A DNA stretch of 64,000 nt from Nitrobacter winogradskyi (GCF_006539545.1 NZ_BJNF01000059.1:1-64000), one strand, 5' to 3'; counted from the first letter of the stretch, positions 24,457-33,271 are shown. The notes: generated by a model from the sequence alone, not told the origin. Program-made: numbers and translations.

Positions 24457-27363
24457 ATGTCTGCTGCAACTGAAACTGTACCTGCTGCGCGTATCGTGCG
24501 TCCGTCCCTGTCTGCCACGGCCACGGCGCCGTCAAGCGAACCGGCCTGTCAGGTCATCCGGCGCAACGGCTCGGTGTCGCCGTTCGATTCCGCCAAAATC
24601 GCGGTCGCGCTCACCAAGGCGTTTCTGGCGGTCGAGGGCAATAGCGCCGCCGCCTCGCGCCGGGTCCACGACATCGTCACAGGGTTGACCGATCAGATCG
24701 TCGCCAGCCTGACGCGTCGCTCCGACGCCGGCCGCACCTTCCACATCGAGGACATTCAGGATCAGGTCGAACTCGCGCTGATGCGGAGCGAGCACCACAA
24801 GGTCGCGCGCGCCTATGTGCTCTATCGCGAGGAGCGCGCCCGCGAACGGGCGAAGGCGCAGGAATCGAAGGCGAAGAAGGGCGGCGCGGCGGCGGCGAAA
24901 GCGGCGCTGCGGATGAAGTCGGCCGATGGATCGCTGATCGCTCTCGACACCCGGCGCCTCACTGCTGTGGTGGAGGAGGCCTGCGCGGGACTTGGAGATG
25001 TCTCCGCTTCCGCCATTCTGACGGAAACCCATCGCAACCTCTATGACGGCATCAGCGTGGATGAGCTGGCGCTGGCGCCGATTCTGGCCGCCCGCACGCT
25101 GGTCGAGACCGATCCCGATTACGCCAAGGTCAGCGCCCGGCTGCTGCTCGACAAGATGCGCCGCGAGGCCCTGAGCTTTGTCGCGGGGCGGCCCGAGCAG
25201 GCCACGCAGGCCGAGATGGCGGAGCACTATGCGGACTACTTCCTTAGCTATGTGCGAGCGGGCATCGACCATGAACTGCTCGATCCGGAGATCGGCCGTT
25301 TTGATCTAGACCGGCTCGCGGCCGCGCTGCAGCCCGAACGCGATCTGCGATTCGACTATCTCGGACTCCAGACCCTCTATGACCGCTACTTCCTGCACGT
25401 CCGAAGCGTGCGTTTCGAACTCCCGCAGGCGTTCTTCATGCGGGTCGCCTGCGGCTTGGCGCTGCGTGAGATCGACCGCGAGGAGAAGGCGATCGCGTTC
25501 TACGACGTGCTGTCGTCGTTCGACTTCATGGCCTCGACGCCGACGCTGTTCAATGCCGGCACGCTGCGCCCGCAGCTCTCGTCCTGCTTTCTGACGACCG
25601 TCGCCGACGACCTCGACGGCATCTTCAAGGCGATCAAGGACAATGCGTTGCTTTCCAAATATGCCGGCGGGCTCGGCAACGACTGGACGCGCGTGCGCGG
25701 GCTCGGCGCCCACATCAAGGGCACCAACGGCGAAAGCCAGGGCGTGGTGCCGTTTCTGAAGGTCGCGAACGACACCGCGATCGCCGTCAACCAGGGCGGC
25801 AAGCGCAAGGGCGCGGTGTGCGCCTATCTTGAAACCTGGCATATCGACATTGAGGAATTTCTCGATCTGCGAAAAAACACCGGCGACGACCGCCGCCGCA
25901 CCCATGACATGAACACGGCGAACTGGGTGCCGGACCTCTTCATGCAGCGCGTCGATGAGGATGGCGTGTGGACGCTGTTCTCACCCGACGAGACGCCGGA
26001 CCTGCACGATCTCACGGGCAGAGCATTCGCCGAACGCTATGCCTTCTATGAAGAGAAAGCCGCGCGCGGCGAGCTGCGGGTGACGAAGCAGGTCCGCGCC
26101 GTCGATTTGTGGCGGCGCATGCTGACCATGCTGTTCGAGACCGGGCATCCCTGGATCACCTTCAAGGACCCGTGCAACCTGCGCTCGCCGCAACAGCATT
26201 GCGGCGTCGTGCATTCCTCGAACCTCTGCACCGAGATCACGCTCAACACCTCGACCACGGAGGTCGCGGTCTGCAACCTCGGCTCGGTTAATCTCGTCAA
26301 CCACATCAAGGACGGCAAACTCGACCACGAGCACCTCGCACGTACCGTCAGGCTCGCGATGCGCATGCTCGACAACGTGCTGGACGTGAATTTCTACACC
26401 ATTCCGGAAGCGCGGACCTCGAACCTGCGGCACCGGCCGGTCGGGCTCGGCATCATGGGCTTTCAGGATGCGCTCAACATCCTGCGCCTGCCCTATGCCT
26501 CGGACGAAGCCGTTTCCTTCGCCGACGAGAGCATGGAGGCGATCGCCTATCACGCGATCTCCGGTTCGGTCGATCTCGCCGCCGAGCGCGGCCGCTACCC
26601 CTCCTATCAGGACTCGCTGTGGTCGAGGGGTATCCTGCCGCTGGATTCGCTTGCGCTCGTCGATGAAGCGCGCGGTGTGGCGGTCGATATCGACCGTTCG
26701 AGCCGTCTTGACTGGGATTCGCTGCGCCAGCGCGTCATGACCATCGGGATGCGCAATTCGAACTGCATGGCGATCGCGCCGACCGCGACGATCTCCAACA
26801 TCTGCGGCGTGTCGCAGTCGATCGAGCCCGCCTATCAGAACCTCTACGTCAAATCCAACATGTCCGGCGACTTCACGGTGGTGAACGCGCACCTCGTGCG
26901 CGATCTCAAGGCGCGCGGCCTGTGGGACGAAGTGATGATCTCGGACCTCAAATATTTCGACGGCAGCGTCGGCGAGATCGACCGCGTTCCCGATGATCTC
27001 AAGGCGCTCTACGCCACCGCCTTCGAGATCGACTCGGCTTGGCTGATCGATGCGGCCGCGCGGCGGCAGAAGTGGATCGACCAGGCGCAGTCACTCAATC
27101 TCTACATCGCCAATCCGAGCGGCAAGAAGCTCGATGCGCTTTATCGCCACGCCTGGAAGCGCGGCCTGAAGACGACCTATTACCTGCGCTCGCGGTCGGC
27201 GACGCATGTCGAGAAATCAACCCTCAAGGGTACGGACGGCAAGCTCAACGCGGTCGCTGCGTCGGTATCGGCCGCGCCGTTGAATGGTCATGCCGCCGCT
27301 CCCGCGAGCGAAGGATGGAAATCCTGCCGCATCGACGATCCGACCTGCGAGGCGTGTCAGTAG
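24457..27363 (+). CDS. nrdA: Class I ribonucleotide reductase large subunit with two ATP cones
   Basis: 968 residues, reducing ribonucleoside diphosphates with the radical supplied by NrdB. Two allosteric ATP-cone regions are visible, about residues 31-128 (CQVIRRNGSVSPFDSAKIAV) and 153-240 (DGSLIALDTRRLTAVVEEAC). Catalytic residues are present: C377 (PQLSSCF), N589-C591-E593 (NLCTE) and C606 (VCNLGSVNL), with the C-terminal redox pair C964/C967 (CEACQ). The ribosome site GGGGTGAG is just upstream. Expression is controlled by a cobalamin riboswitch, implying that a B12-dependent class II enzyme (NrdJ) exists elsewhere and that this enzyme is the backup. nrdB follows after a hairpin repeat. 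Confidence 0.94.
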   Translation: MSAATETVPAARIVRPSLSATATAPSSEPACQVIRRNGSVSPFDSAKIAVALTKAFLAVEGNSAAASRRVHDIVTGLTDQIVASLTRRSDAGRTFHIEDIQDQVELALMRSEHHKVARAYVLYREERARERAKAQESKAKKGGAAAAKAALRMKSADGSLIALDTRRLTAVVEEACAGLGDVSASAILTETHRNLYDGISVDELALAPILAARTLVETDPDYAKVSARLLLDKMRREALSFVAGRPEQATQAEMAEHYADYFLSYVRAGIDHELLDPEIGRFDLDRLAAALQPERDLRFDYLGLQTLYDRYFLHVRSVRFELPQAFFMRVACGLALREIDREEKAIAFYDVLSSFDFMASTPTLFNAGTLRPQLSSCFLTTVADDLDGIFKAIKDNALLSKYAGGLGNDWTRVRGLGAHIKGTNGESQGVVPFLKVANDTAIAVNQGGKRKGAVCAYLETWHIDIEEFLDLRKNTGDDRRRTHDMNTANWVPDLFMQRVDEDGVWTLFSPDETPDLHDLTGRAFAERYAFYEEKAARGELRVTKQVRAVDLWRRMLTMLFETGHPWITFKDPCNLRSPQQHCGVVHSSNLCTEITLNTSTTEVAVCNLGSVNLVNHIKDGKLDHEHLARTVRLAMRMLDNVLDVNFYTIPEARTSNLRHRPVGLGIMGFQDALNILRLPYASDEAVSFADESMEAIAYHAISGSVDLAAERGRYPSYQDSLWSRGILPLDSLALVDEARGVAVDIDRSSRLDWDSLRQRVMTIGMRNSNCMAIAPTATISNICGVSQSIEPAYQNLYVKSNMSGDFTVVNAHLVRDLKARGLWDEVMISDLKYFDGSVGEIDRVPDDLKALYATAFEIDSAWLIDAAARRQKWIDQAQSLNLYIANPSGKKLDALYRHAWKRGLKTTYYLRSRSATHVEKSTLKGTDGKLNAVAASVSAAPLNGHAAAPASEGWKSCRIDDPTCEACQ

Positions 27364-27365
27364 TC

Positions 27366-27500
27366 CGCTCCCCTCTCCCCGCGTGCGGGGAGAGGTCGAC
27401 GCGCAAAGCGCGGCGGATGAGGGGCCTCTCACAATGGAGATTTACCCCTTGCCTCAGCCTTTCCCGTCAGAACGGGGAGAGGGAGCCATCATCACCACTT
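27366..27500. repeat. Hairpin repeat between nrdA and nrdB
   Basis: cccctctccccgc / gcggggagagg forms a strong hairpin, followed by gcgcaaagcgcggcggatga and a second related part (tttcccgtcagaacggggag). Its layout is that of Rhizobiales intergenic hairpin repeats. It may tune nrdA versus nrdB expression. Confidence 0.6.
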
Positions 27501-27519
27501 TGAATATCAGGGATTTTCC

Positions 27520-28695
27520 ATGCTCGATTGGTCCGACACCTCTCCTTCCACGCCGGTACGACTTGTTCCGCCGCGGACGCTTGCGCATCACGACGTGGCG
27601 TCTGATCCATCGCCTTGCGGGACGCTGACCGACGCGCCCACCGACGCCGCCGGCCTCGGCGACATCGATCGCGGCGGCGCGCGGGTGCGCGTCGATGACA
27701 AGCGGATGATCAACGCCCGCGCCGACGTCAATCAGCTTCTGCCGCTCAAATACCGATGGGCCTGGGAGAAGTATCTCTCCGGATGCAACAATCACTGGAT
27801 GCCGACGGAGGTCTCGATGCAGGCCGACATCGCGCTATGGAAATCGAAGGACGGCCTGACCGACGACGAGCGGCGCATGGTCAAGCGCAACCTCGGCTTC
27901 TTCGCGGCGTCGGAATCGCTGGTCGCCAACAACATCGTTCTGGCGATCTACCGTCATCTCACCAACCCCGAATGCCGGCAGTATCTGCTTCGCCAGGCTT
28001 TCGAGGAAGCCGTTCATACCCACACCTTCCAGTACATCGTCGAAAGCCTCGGCCTCGACGAGGGCGAGTTGTTCAACATGTATCGGGAGGTGCCCTCGAT
28101 CACCGACAAGGCGGCCTGGGCGCTGAAGTACACGCGGCATCTCGACGACCCCGGCTTCAAGACCGGTACGCCGGAGGCGGATCAGGCGTTTCTGCGCGAC
28201 CTCGTCGCGTTCTACGTCGTGTTCGAGGGAATGTGGTTCTATACCGGATTCGTCCAGATCCTCTCGCTCGGCCGGCGCAACAAGATGGTCGGCATCGCCG
28301 AGCAGTATCAATACATCCTGCGCGACGAGTCGATCCATCTGAACTTCGGCATCGACATCATCAACCAGATCAAGATCGAGAACCCTCATCTCTGGACCAG
28401 GCCGTTCCAGGAAGAGGTGCGCGCCATGCTGAAGAACGCCGCCGAGCTTGAAGCCGCCTATGGGCGGGACACCATGCCGCGCGGGTTTCTCGGCCTCAAT
28501 GCGGCGCTGTGCGAGACCTACATGCATGTCATCGCCAACCGGCGCTGCGCCCAGCTCGGGCTCGCGCCGGTGTTTCCCGAGGCCGACAATCCCTTTCCGT
28601 GGATGAGCGAGGCGATGGACCTCAAGAAGGAGAAGAACTTCTTCGAGACGCGCGTCATCGAATATCAGAACGGCGGCGCGCTTGCGTGGGATTGA
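27520..28695 (+). CDS. nrdB: Ribonucleotide reductase small subunit, predicted class Ic (Mn/Fe, no tyrosyl radical)
   Basis: 391 residues. All six metal ligands are present: E132 (SESLVANN), E163 and H166 ([10 protein letters not shown]), E236 (FEGMWFY), E270 and H273 (RDESIHLNF). The residue four after H166, which is the radical Tyr (Y122) in E. coli, is Phe170. The first ligand is Glu rather than Asp. Both features, and the overall similarity ([30 protein letters not shown]), are those of Chlamydia-type class Ic R2, where a Mn(IV)/Fe(III) pair replaces the radical. The N-terminal 60 residues are poorly conserved. It follows nrdA under the same B12 leader. Ends GALAWD. Confidence 0.93.
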   Translation: MLDWSDTSPSTPVRLVPPRTLAHHDVASDPSPCGTLTDAPTDAAGLGDIDRGGARVRVDDKRMINARADVNQLLPLKYRWAWEKYLSGCNNHWMPTEVSMQADIALWKSKDGLTDDERRMVKRNLGFFAASESLVANNIVLAIYRHLTNPECRQYLLRQAFEEAVHTHTFQYIVESLGLDEGELFNMYREVPSITDKAAWALKYTRHLDDPGFKTGTPEADQAFLRDLVAFYVVFEGMWFYTGFVQILSLGRRNKMVGIAEQYQYILRDESIHLNFGIDIINQIKIENPHLWTRPFQEEVRAMLKNAAELEAAYGRDTMPRGFLGLNAALCETYMHVIANRRCAQLGLAPVFPEADNPFPWMSEAMDLKKEKNFFETRVIEYQNGGALAWD

Positions 28696-28757
28696 ACGCG
28701 ACCGCAAAGAATGCGCCAGCGCCATCGGAGCCGGCATCCGGTCGCATTCCCTGCCTG

Positions 28758-28857
28758 TAACGTTTTCAAGCCCAGCATGTCCTCGGGCTTGACCTGAGGA
28801 TGGATACCAGCTCGCGTTTCAAAACGTGGATGCCCGGCATAAAGCCGGGCATGACTT
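28758..28857. repeat. Dispersed repeat after nrdB
   Basis: aacgttttcaagcccagc, atgtcctcgggcttgacc, gaggatggataccagctcgc and ttcaaaacgtgg. This is the same family as the copy near 16.2 kb (shares atgtcctcgggcttga). Confidence 0.6.
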
Positions 28858-28858
28858 T
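28830..28858 (+). terminator. Probable terminator of nrdAB
   Basis: atgcccgg (28830-28837) pairs with ccgggcat (28845-28852), loop cataaag, followed by gacTTTT. About 135 bases after the nrdB stop. Confidence 0.55.
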
Positions 28859-28891
28859 TCACTCAAACCTCATCCCGCTCCAGACACGCGA

Positions 28892-29338
28892 TCAGCCCTG
28901 TGACGGCTTCCAGTCAGCGGACGGAATGACGTTGATCATCCAGGGGATGCCGAACTTGTCAGTTAACGTGCCGAAGCCGGGCGACCAGAAGGTTTCCGAG
29001 AACGGCATGCCCGCCTTCCCGCCTTCGGAGAGCTGATCGAACCAGCGCCGCGCCTCGGACATGTCCTGGGTGTGCAGGGTGACGTCGAAACCGTTCTTGG
29101 GCTTGTCGATGTTGGGCGACCATCCGACATCCATGTCGGCGCCCATCAGCGATTGATCGCCGGCATCGAGCCAGCAATGCATCAGCCACGTCTTGTACTT
29201 CTCGTCCGTGATCGGCATGCCCGGAGGCGCATCGCCATAGGGTATGGCCGCATTGATCGTCCCGCCGAGGACTTTGGCGTAGAATTCGAATGCCTCGCGG
29301 CACTGGCCCCGGAAGCTGAGGCTGGTCACGATCTTCAT
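28892..29338 (-). CDS. PhnB-type VOC protein 1
   Basis: 148 residues; start at 29338 with AAGGAG seven bases upstream. PhnB/glyoxalase-like fold: TSLSFRGQCREAFEFYAKVL at the N-terminus, WLMHCWLDAGDQSLMGADM in the middle and FGTLTDKFGIPWMINV at the end. These homodimeric proteins are widespread and mostly without a known substrate. It is followed upstream, 34 bases away, by a second VOC gene on the same strand; both are divergent from a MarR regulator that probably controls them. Confidence 0.85.
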   Translation of the reverse strand: MKIVTSLSFRGQCREAFEFYAKVLGGTINAAIPYGDAPPGMPITDEKYKTWLMHCWLDAGDQSLMGADMDVGWSPNIDKPKNGFDVTLHTQDMSEARRWFDQLSEGGKAGMPFSETFWSPGFGTLTDKFGIPWMINVIPSADWKPSQG

Positions 29339-29372
29339 GTTGGCTCCTTTTTGACAGGGGTGATGAGTCGCA

Positions 29373-29759
29373 TCAGGAAAGATTGAGCTGCCAAGACACG
29401 CGGAAGCGGTCTGAGATCCAGGCGAAGCGCTTACTGAAGCCGTAATCGTCCAACGGCATCAGCGTTTCGCCGCCCGCCGACAGTTCAGCGAAGAGCCGCT
29501 CCTGCTCCTCACCCGACGCGCAATCGACGAAAAAGGACCACGACGGGGTGAAATCAAAGGTGTGCCTGATCGGGCTGTCGCTTGCCAGCACGCACTGACC
29601 GGCGGCCCTGAAGCGCGCCAGCTTGATGCTGCCCTCCGCGCCTTGCTCGCCTTTTTGCCAACGTATGACATCAAGAATCTCACCGTCGTCGAACAGCGAG
29701 ACATAAAGGTTCATCGCCTTTTCGGCATCGCCACCCTGGAACATCAGGAATGATCGCAT
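29373..29759 (-). CDS. PhnB-type VOC protein 2
   Basis: 128 residues from the ATG at 29759; a TTG three codons earlier is less likely. It is of the group annotated as 3-demethylubiquinone-9 3-methyltransferase-like: MRSFLMFQGGDAEKAMNLYV, VLASDSPIRHTFDFTPSWSF and DRFRVSWQLNLS. The annotation as methyltransferase is historical; the fold is VOC. First gene after the MarR operator, so probably the direct target. Confidence 0.83.
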   Translation of the reverse strand: MRSFLMFQGGDAEKAMNLYVSLFDDGEILDVIRWQKGEQGAEGSIKLARFRAAGQCVLASDSPIRHTFDFTPSWSFFVDCASGEEQERLFAELSAGGETLMPLDDYGFSKRFAWISDRFRVSWQLNLS

Positions 29760-29833
29760 CGTGGACAACGGCCACTCCTTCCATGCCTAATCGCTCGGGA
29801 GAGGCGCCGCGCGATTGACGATCTTCCCTATAA

Positions 29834-29845
29834 GTTGATATCAAC
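29834..29845. promoter_or_regulatory. Probable MarR operator
   Basis: GTTGATATCAAC is a perfect 12-base palindrome, 29 bases before the MarR ATG and 75 before the divergent VOC start. The position and AT-rich dyad fit MarR-family sites. Confidence 0.55.
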
Positions 29846-29874
29846 GTAATGCGGCCGCGGAGTCAAGCTCCCTG

Positions 29875-30345
29875 ATGCGTACATTTTCGAGTCCGACCTT
29901 CGAAACCACGATTCTGGTGCGTGACACCTGCCTGTGCCTGCACACCCAGAGGGCGGCGCGCGCGCTCGCGCGCCGGTTCGATGACGCGCTGAAGCCGGTC
30001 GGCATTACCAGCGGGCAGTTCTCCCTGCTCATGTCGCTCAACCGGCCGCAGCCACCGAACCTCGGCAGCGTGGCGGCGCTGCTGGCCATGGACAGGACAA
30101 CCCTGACCGCCAATCTCAAGCCGCTGGAACGCCGGCGTCTTGTCGAGACGAAGGCTGACCCAAAGGACGCGCGTGCCCGACTGCTGCGGCTGACGCCCGC
30201 TGGCCGGGCCGTTCTGGCGGAAGCGACGCCGATCTGGCGGCATCTTCATGCGGAAATCGAAAAGGAGCTGTCGGACCCCGATCGTCTGCGCAGCGAACTC
30301 AGCATGCTGTCGAGATCCGACCAGCGCGGCAGCGTCGCCGGCTGA
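29875..30345 (+). CDS. MarR-family transcriptional regulator
   Basis: 156 residues. Winged helix: ITSGQFSLLMSLNRPQPPN, then LGSVAALLAMDRTTLTANLK (recognition helix) and RRRLVETKADPKDARARLLR (wing, with the DxRxR pattern). An N-terminal extension with VRDTCLCLHTQRAARALARR contains two cysteines close together, possibly redox or ligand sensing. It is divergent from two VOC genes with a palindrome between; probably an autorepressor. The ligand is unknown. Confidence 0.88.
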   Translation: MRTFSSPTFETTILVRDTCLCLHTQRAARALARRFDDALKPVGITSGQFSLLMSLNRPQPPNLGSVAALLAMDRTTLTANLKPLERRRLVETKADPKDARARLLRLTPAGRAVLAEATPIWRHLHAEIEKELSDPDRLRSELSMLSRSDQRGSVAG

Positions 30346-30444
30346 AATAAAAGTCATCCACCCCGGATGCTTGCAGTTAAATAACCGCTGCCTCCTCACC
30401 CATCTCTTCGGTATACTCCCATCCTTTTAAAGGGGCAGACGGAA

Positions 30445-31053
30445 ATGCAGGCGAGGATGAACAAACGAGCGCTCTTTATTCTTGCCGCGATATCGGTTGC
30501 GGCCGCCGACGTCCACGCTGCGCCTGATCTTATTGATGACGCAGCCGGCTCTCAGGCCTGCTTCACCCGCAATTACGATGCCGCTCATCTGGCGAAGAAA
30601 CCAAATCAGAAGACGACCTCCATGAGGTTCGCGCTGCGGCGTGAAACCTATCCCGACAGCGTCGATACGCCGCTCCTGACTTTCGCCCGACTGGAGATCA
30701 TGCGCCGCAACGACACCCGGCCGTGGCGGGCCATCGGGCAATGCGCGTTCGACCAGCAGGCAAACCGCGCCGACGGGCGGGCGATCGTATCAAACTACGC
30801 GCGCGCGGATGGCATCGCCTGCCACATGACCGGCGAGAATCTCGATGCGGAAGGCGGCATCTTCATGATCGAGTCCGTCGACAACAAGCTGAAGATCTAT
30901 ATTGATGACGACATCACCATGCGAACGGAGGCGCGCGTCACGGAAGGACCGGGTGAGTACGTTGCTTTCGGACCAGCGGACAGCACTTTCATTCTCGATC
31001 GTGCCGCGGATGACGCCTGCGCGGACCTGCATAAGTCCATAGCGGCCGAGTAG
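30445..31053 (+). CDS. Exported hypothetical protein
   Basis: 202 residues; GGGG and GGA precede the ATG at 30445, and a second ATG at 30457 is possible. The signal peptide is KRALFILAAISVAAADVHAA. The mature part has four Cys (QACFTRN, GQCAFDQ, GIACHMTG, DDACADLH), enough for two disulfides. No family is recognised. The pattern FALRRETYPDSVDTPLLTFA and the acidic segment IYIDDDITMRTEA suggest a small beta-rich periplasmic protein. It stands alone. Confidence 0.7.
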   Translation: MQARMNKRALFILAAISVAAADVHAAPDLIDDAAGSQACFTRNYDAAHLAKKPNQKTTSMRFALRRETYPDSVDTPLLTFARLEIMRRNDTRPWRAIGQCAFDQQANRADGRAIVSNYARADGIACHMTGENLDAEGGIFMIESVDNKLKIYIDDDITMRTEARVTEGPGEYVAFGPADSTFILDRAADDACADLHKSIAAE

Positions 31054-31397
31054 GCTCAGTGATTGATCCTGACGGTAAGTATGCCCATCCGCTGACCGAA
31101 TAGATCACGAGGCATCCCAGCTTCGGATGAAGTCCAGTAATGGATCGAGATTTCAATGCGATGGATGGTGAGTGGTTCAACCTCATTTTCTGGCCGGCCT
31201 TCTTAAACTCATTCTAAATAATTGTGTTTGTGAGGGAAATCCGGTCACGCTAAGAAACTCGATGCGGCCGGTTCATCCTGGCATCTGGCTGGACCATGCG
31301 ACCGGGTCGTTCGGTTGGGTCATGTAGGTGGTTTTCCGTTTGGGCGGCTTAGCATTTGGAACGACGCCCGCCGTGATGTTGAACAGGAGACCCCGAT
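31054..31397. other. Intergenic region upstream of the fecI-like gene
   Basis: 344 bases without a gene. It holds the candidate Irr-type element listed separately and should contain the promoter of the sigma-factor gene. Confidence 0.5.
31202..31218. promoter_or_regulatory. Candidate Irr/iron-control-element box
   Basis: cttaaactcattctaaa agrees with the rhizobial iron-control consensus (TTTAGAA-N3-TTCTAAA) in the whole right arm and most of the left. It is about 180 bases before the fecI-like gene. It is a single imperfect match, so tentative. Confidence 0.35.
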
Positions 31398-31916
31398 ATG
31401 CTCGGGACGTTGGTTCAGGAGTTGCAACAGACGGAGGAGGGACGGCTTCGCCGGTTTTTCCTGCGCCGGTTCCGCAATCGGGCGGATGCCGCGGACGCGA
31501 CTCAGGAAACCTTCCTGCGGCTGCTGGCGTCGGCGCAGCGCAGCCTGATCGAGAACCCGCAAGCCTATCTGTTCCGGACCGCGCGCAATATCGCCGTCGA
31601 CCAGGAGCGTCTGCAACTGCGTCGCGCCCAGGTCGAATGTCCGATCACCGATGAGAAGGCCGTTCTCAATATTCCCTGCGACACGCCGTCCCCGGAAGTG
31701 GCGCTGATCGACAAGGAGCGGCTCCATCTCTTCGAGCAGGCGCTGATCGGACTTCCCGAAAGGCCGAGAAAGGTGCTTCTCCTGAGGCGGATCGAAGGCT
31801 GGTCCTATCCCGCCATTGCCCAGCACCTCGGTGTCTCTCCGAATACGGTCTATAATGACGTGCGGCTGGCGATGGGGCATTGCATGACCGCCATGGAGCG
31901 GCCAAAGCGCGGCTAG
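31398..31916 (+). CDS. FecI-like ECF sigma factor
   Basis: 172 residues. Region 2: LRRFFLRRFRNRADAADATQ and ETFLRLL; region 4: LPERPRKVLLLRRIEGWSYP and IAQHLGVSPNTVYNDV. AGGAGA lies nine bases before the ATG. It belongs to the iron-starvation (FecI) group, which is activated when a TonB receptor with an N-terminal signalling domain signals through a FecR-type anti-sigma. Both partners follow on the same strand, but the receptor is truncated, so the circuit is probably uncoupled. Confidence 0.9.
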   Translation: MLGTLVQELQQTEEGRLRRFFLRRFRNRADAADATQETFLRLLASAQRSLIENPQAYLFRTARNIAVDQERLQLRRAQVECPITDEKAVLNIPCDTPSPEVALIDKERLHLFEQALIGLPERPRKVLLLRRIEGWSYPAIAQHLGVSPNTVYNDVRLAMGHCMTAMERPKRG

Positions 31917-32038
31917 ATTTTCGCTTCTGATCCAATCAGAAGCGGGCTCCATGTTTTTGATCTGACGCGTTTTCTTCACGCGAACAGGTCATCCGTCCTC
32001 GGGTCAGGCCCGAGGGCATGCTTCGCTTGAAAACGCTA
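31917..32038. repeat. Dispersed palindromic repeat, inverted copy
   Basis: Dyad cgcttctgatccaatcagaagcg, then gatctgacgcgttttcttca, cgtcctcgggtcaggcccga and cttgaaaacgct. It is the reverse orientation of the copy near 16.2 kb. Confidence 0.7.
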
Positions 32039-32101
32039 CAGCCAAGACCTGCCTCTCCCGCGCCCGTCCTGACGGGGACTTTTTCTGGATTCCGCCGGGC
32101 T

Positions 32102-32115
32102 CTTTTTTTGTGAGA
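32102..32115 (+). promoter_or_regulatory. Shared leader motif upstream of fecR
   Basis: The string ctttttttgtgagat is repeated exactly upstream of the receptor gene (33191-33205). It lies about 60 bases before the fecR start. A candidate ECF-sigma promoter or regulator site. Confidence 0.35.
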
Positions 32116-32175
32116 TCGGATCATGCATGGAGTCATATCTTATGAGACCTCCAGGCAGCAACGCGGGCGATCTGA

Positions 32176-33180
32176 GTGACACGGGACAAACCTGCCGATC
32201 CTGAAGCGGGCGGTTCTTCAAAGTCCGGCGCGGACGATCCGTTCACCGCCGAGGCGCTCGACTGGTTCGTGCGCCTGCAAGGGCAGAGCGGCGATCCCGC
32301 GACCAGCCGCGCTTTCAGGGCCTGGCTCGACGGCGATCCGCGTCGGGCGGCGGCGTTCGAGAAGGTCACGGAAGTCTGGGGCGCACCGGAATTCTTGCAG
32401 GCCACCAGAAATGTCGCCGACGCCACGGGGTTTGCTGCTCCACGGCAGAAAACGCGGCGGCGCTCTCTCGCCAAGAAGGCGGCCGCCGTCGCATCGGCCG
32501 TGATCGTCGCGTTTGCACTGGCGAAAGGGCCCGACCTGTCGCTGCGGCTGCAAGCGGACTACGTCACCGCCGCGGGCGAACAGCGGGTGGTTTCGCTGCC
32601 TGACGGATCGCGCCTGACATTGAATACCGGGAGCGCGGTTGCTCTCGACTTCGCGAACGGACAGCGTGATGTCAGGGTACTGAAGGGAGAGGCTTATTTC
32701 GACGTGCGCGCCGGCTTGCCGATTCCGTTCCGGGTCGCCGGCCGATTCGGAGATGTCGAAGTCAAGGGCACGACTTTCTCCGTGAAACTGGATGACGTCG
32801 AGGACAACGTGGTTCTCAGCCGCGGCGTTGTGGAGGTCGCGAACCGCGCGCAGCCGCGCGAGCACGCTTTGCTCTCACCCGGCGAAACGGTCAGCGTGAC
32901 GGCGACCTCGATCTCGCCGGTCAGGAAAATCGATGCGGAGCGTTCGCTCGCGTGGCTGGAAGGCCGCATTCGTTTCGATGACCGGCCGTTTGGAGAAGTT
33001 CTGAACGATCTGCGCCGTTATTATCCCGGTCGTGTCTTCGTCATGACTGGCGCGATCGAGCGGGTCTCGGTGAGCGGAAATTACCGGTTGGATCAACCGC
33101 TTCTGGTGATCCAGTCGCTGGCGGAAGCCGCCGGCGCGACCGTGACGGTGTTGCCAGGCGGGATCGTCGTGCTGCGCTGA
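32176..33180 (+). CDS. FecR-like anti-sigma factor
   Basis: 334 residues from a GTG at 32176. The N-terminal DUF4880 part faces the cytoplasm (ALDWFVRLQGQSGDPATSRA, AFRAWLDGDPRRAAAFEKV). A transmembrane segment follows at about 98-115 (AAAVASAVIVAFALA). The periplasmic FecR domain has VVSLPDGSRLTLNTGSAV, LKGEAYFDV and VEVKGTTFSV, and the C-terminal region GRIRFDDRPFGEVLNDLRRY resembles an STN fold that docks with the receptor's STN. It transmits a substrate signal from the receptor to the sigma factor. Confidence 0.9.
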   Translation: MTRDKPADPEAGGSSKSGADDPFTAEALDWFVRLQGQSGDPATSRAFRAWLDGDPRRAAAFEKVTEVWGAPEFLQATRNVADATGFAAPRQKTRRRSLAKKAAAVASAVIVAFALAKGPDLSLRLQADYVTAAGEQRVVSLPDGSRLTLNTGSAVALDFANGQRDVRVLKGEAYFDVRAGLPIPFRVAGRFGDVEVKGTTFSVKLDDVEDNVVLSRGVVEVANRAQPREHALLSPGETVSVTATSISPVRKIDAERSLAWLEGRIRFDDRPFGEVLNDLRRYYPGRVFVMTGAIERVSVSGNYRLDQPLLVIQSLAEAAGATVTVLPGGIVVLR

Positions 33181-33190
33181 CCCGCGCAAA

Positions 33191-33205
33191 CTTTTTTTGT
33201 GAGAT
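33191..33205 (+). promoter_or_regulatory. Shared leader motif upstream of the receptor
   Basis: Exact copy of the 15-base motif at 32102; here about 190 bases before the receptor ATG at 33394, with a dispersed repeat in between. Confidence 0.35.
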
Positions 33206-33271
33206 TGGCGATCCTCCTCAGTCCTCAGTGATAGGGCGCGACGTTCGTATTCAGCGGGCGCGTGGACCCCA

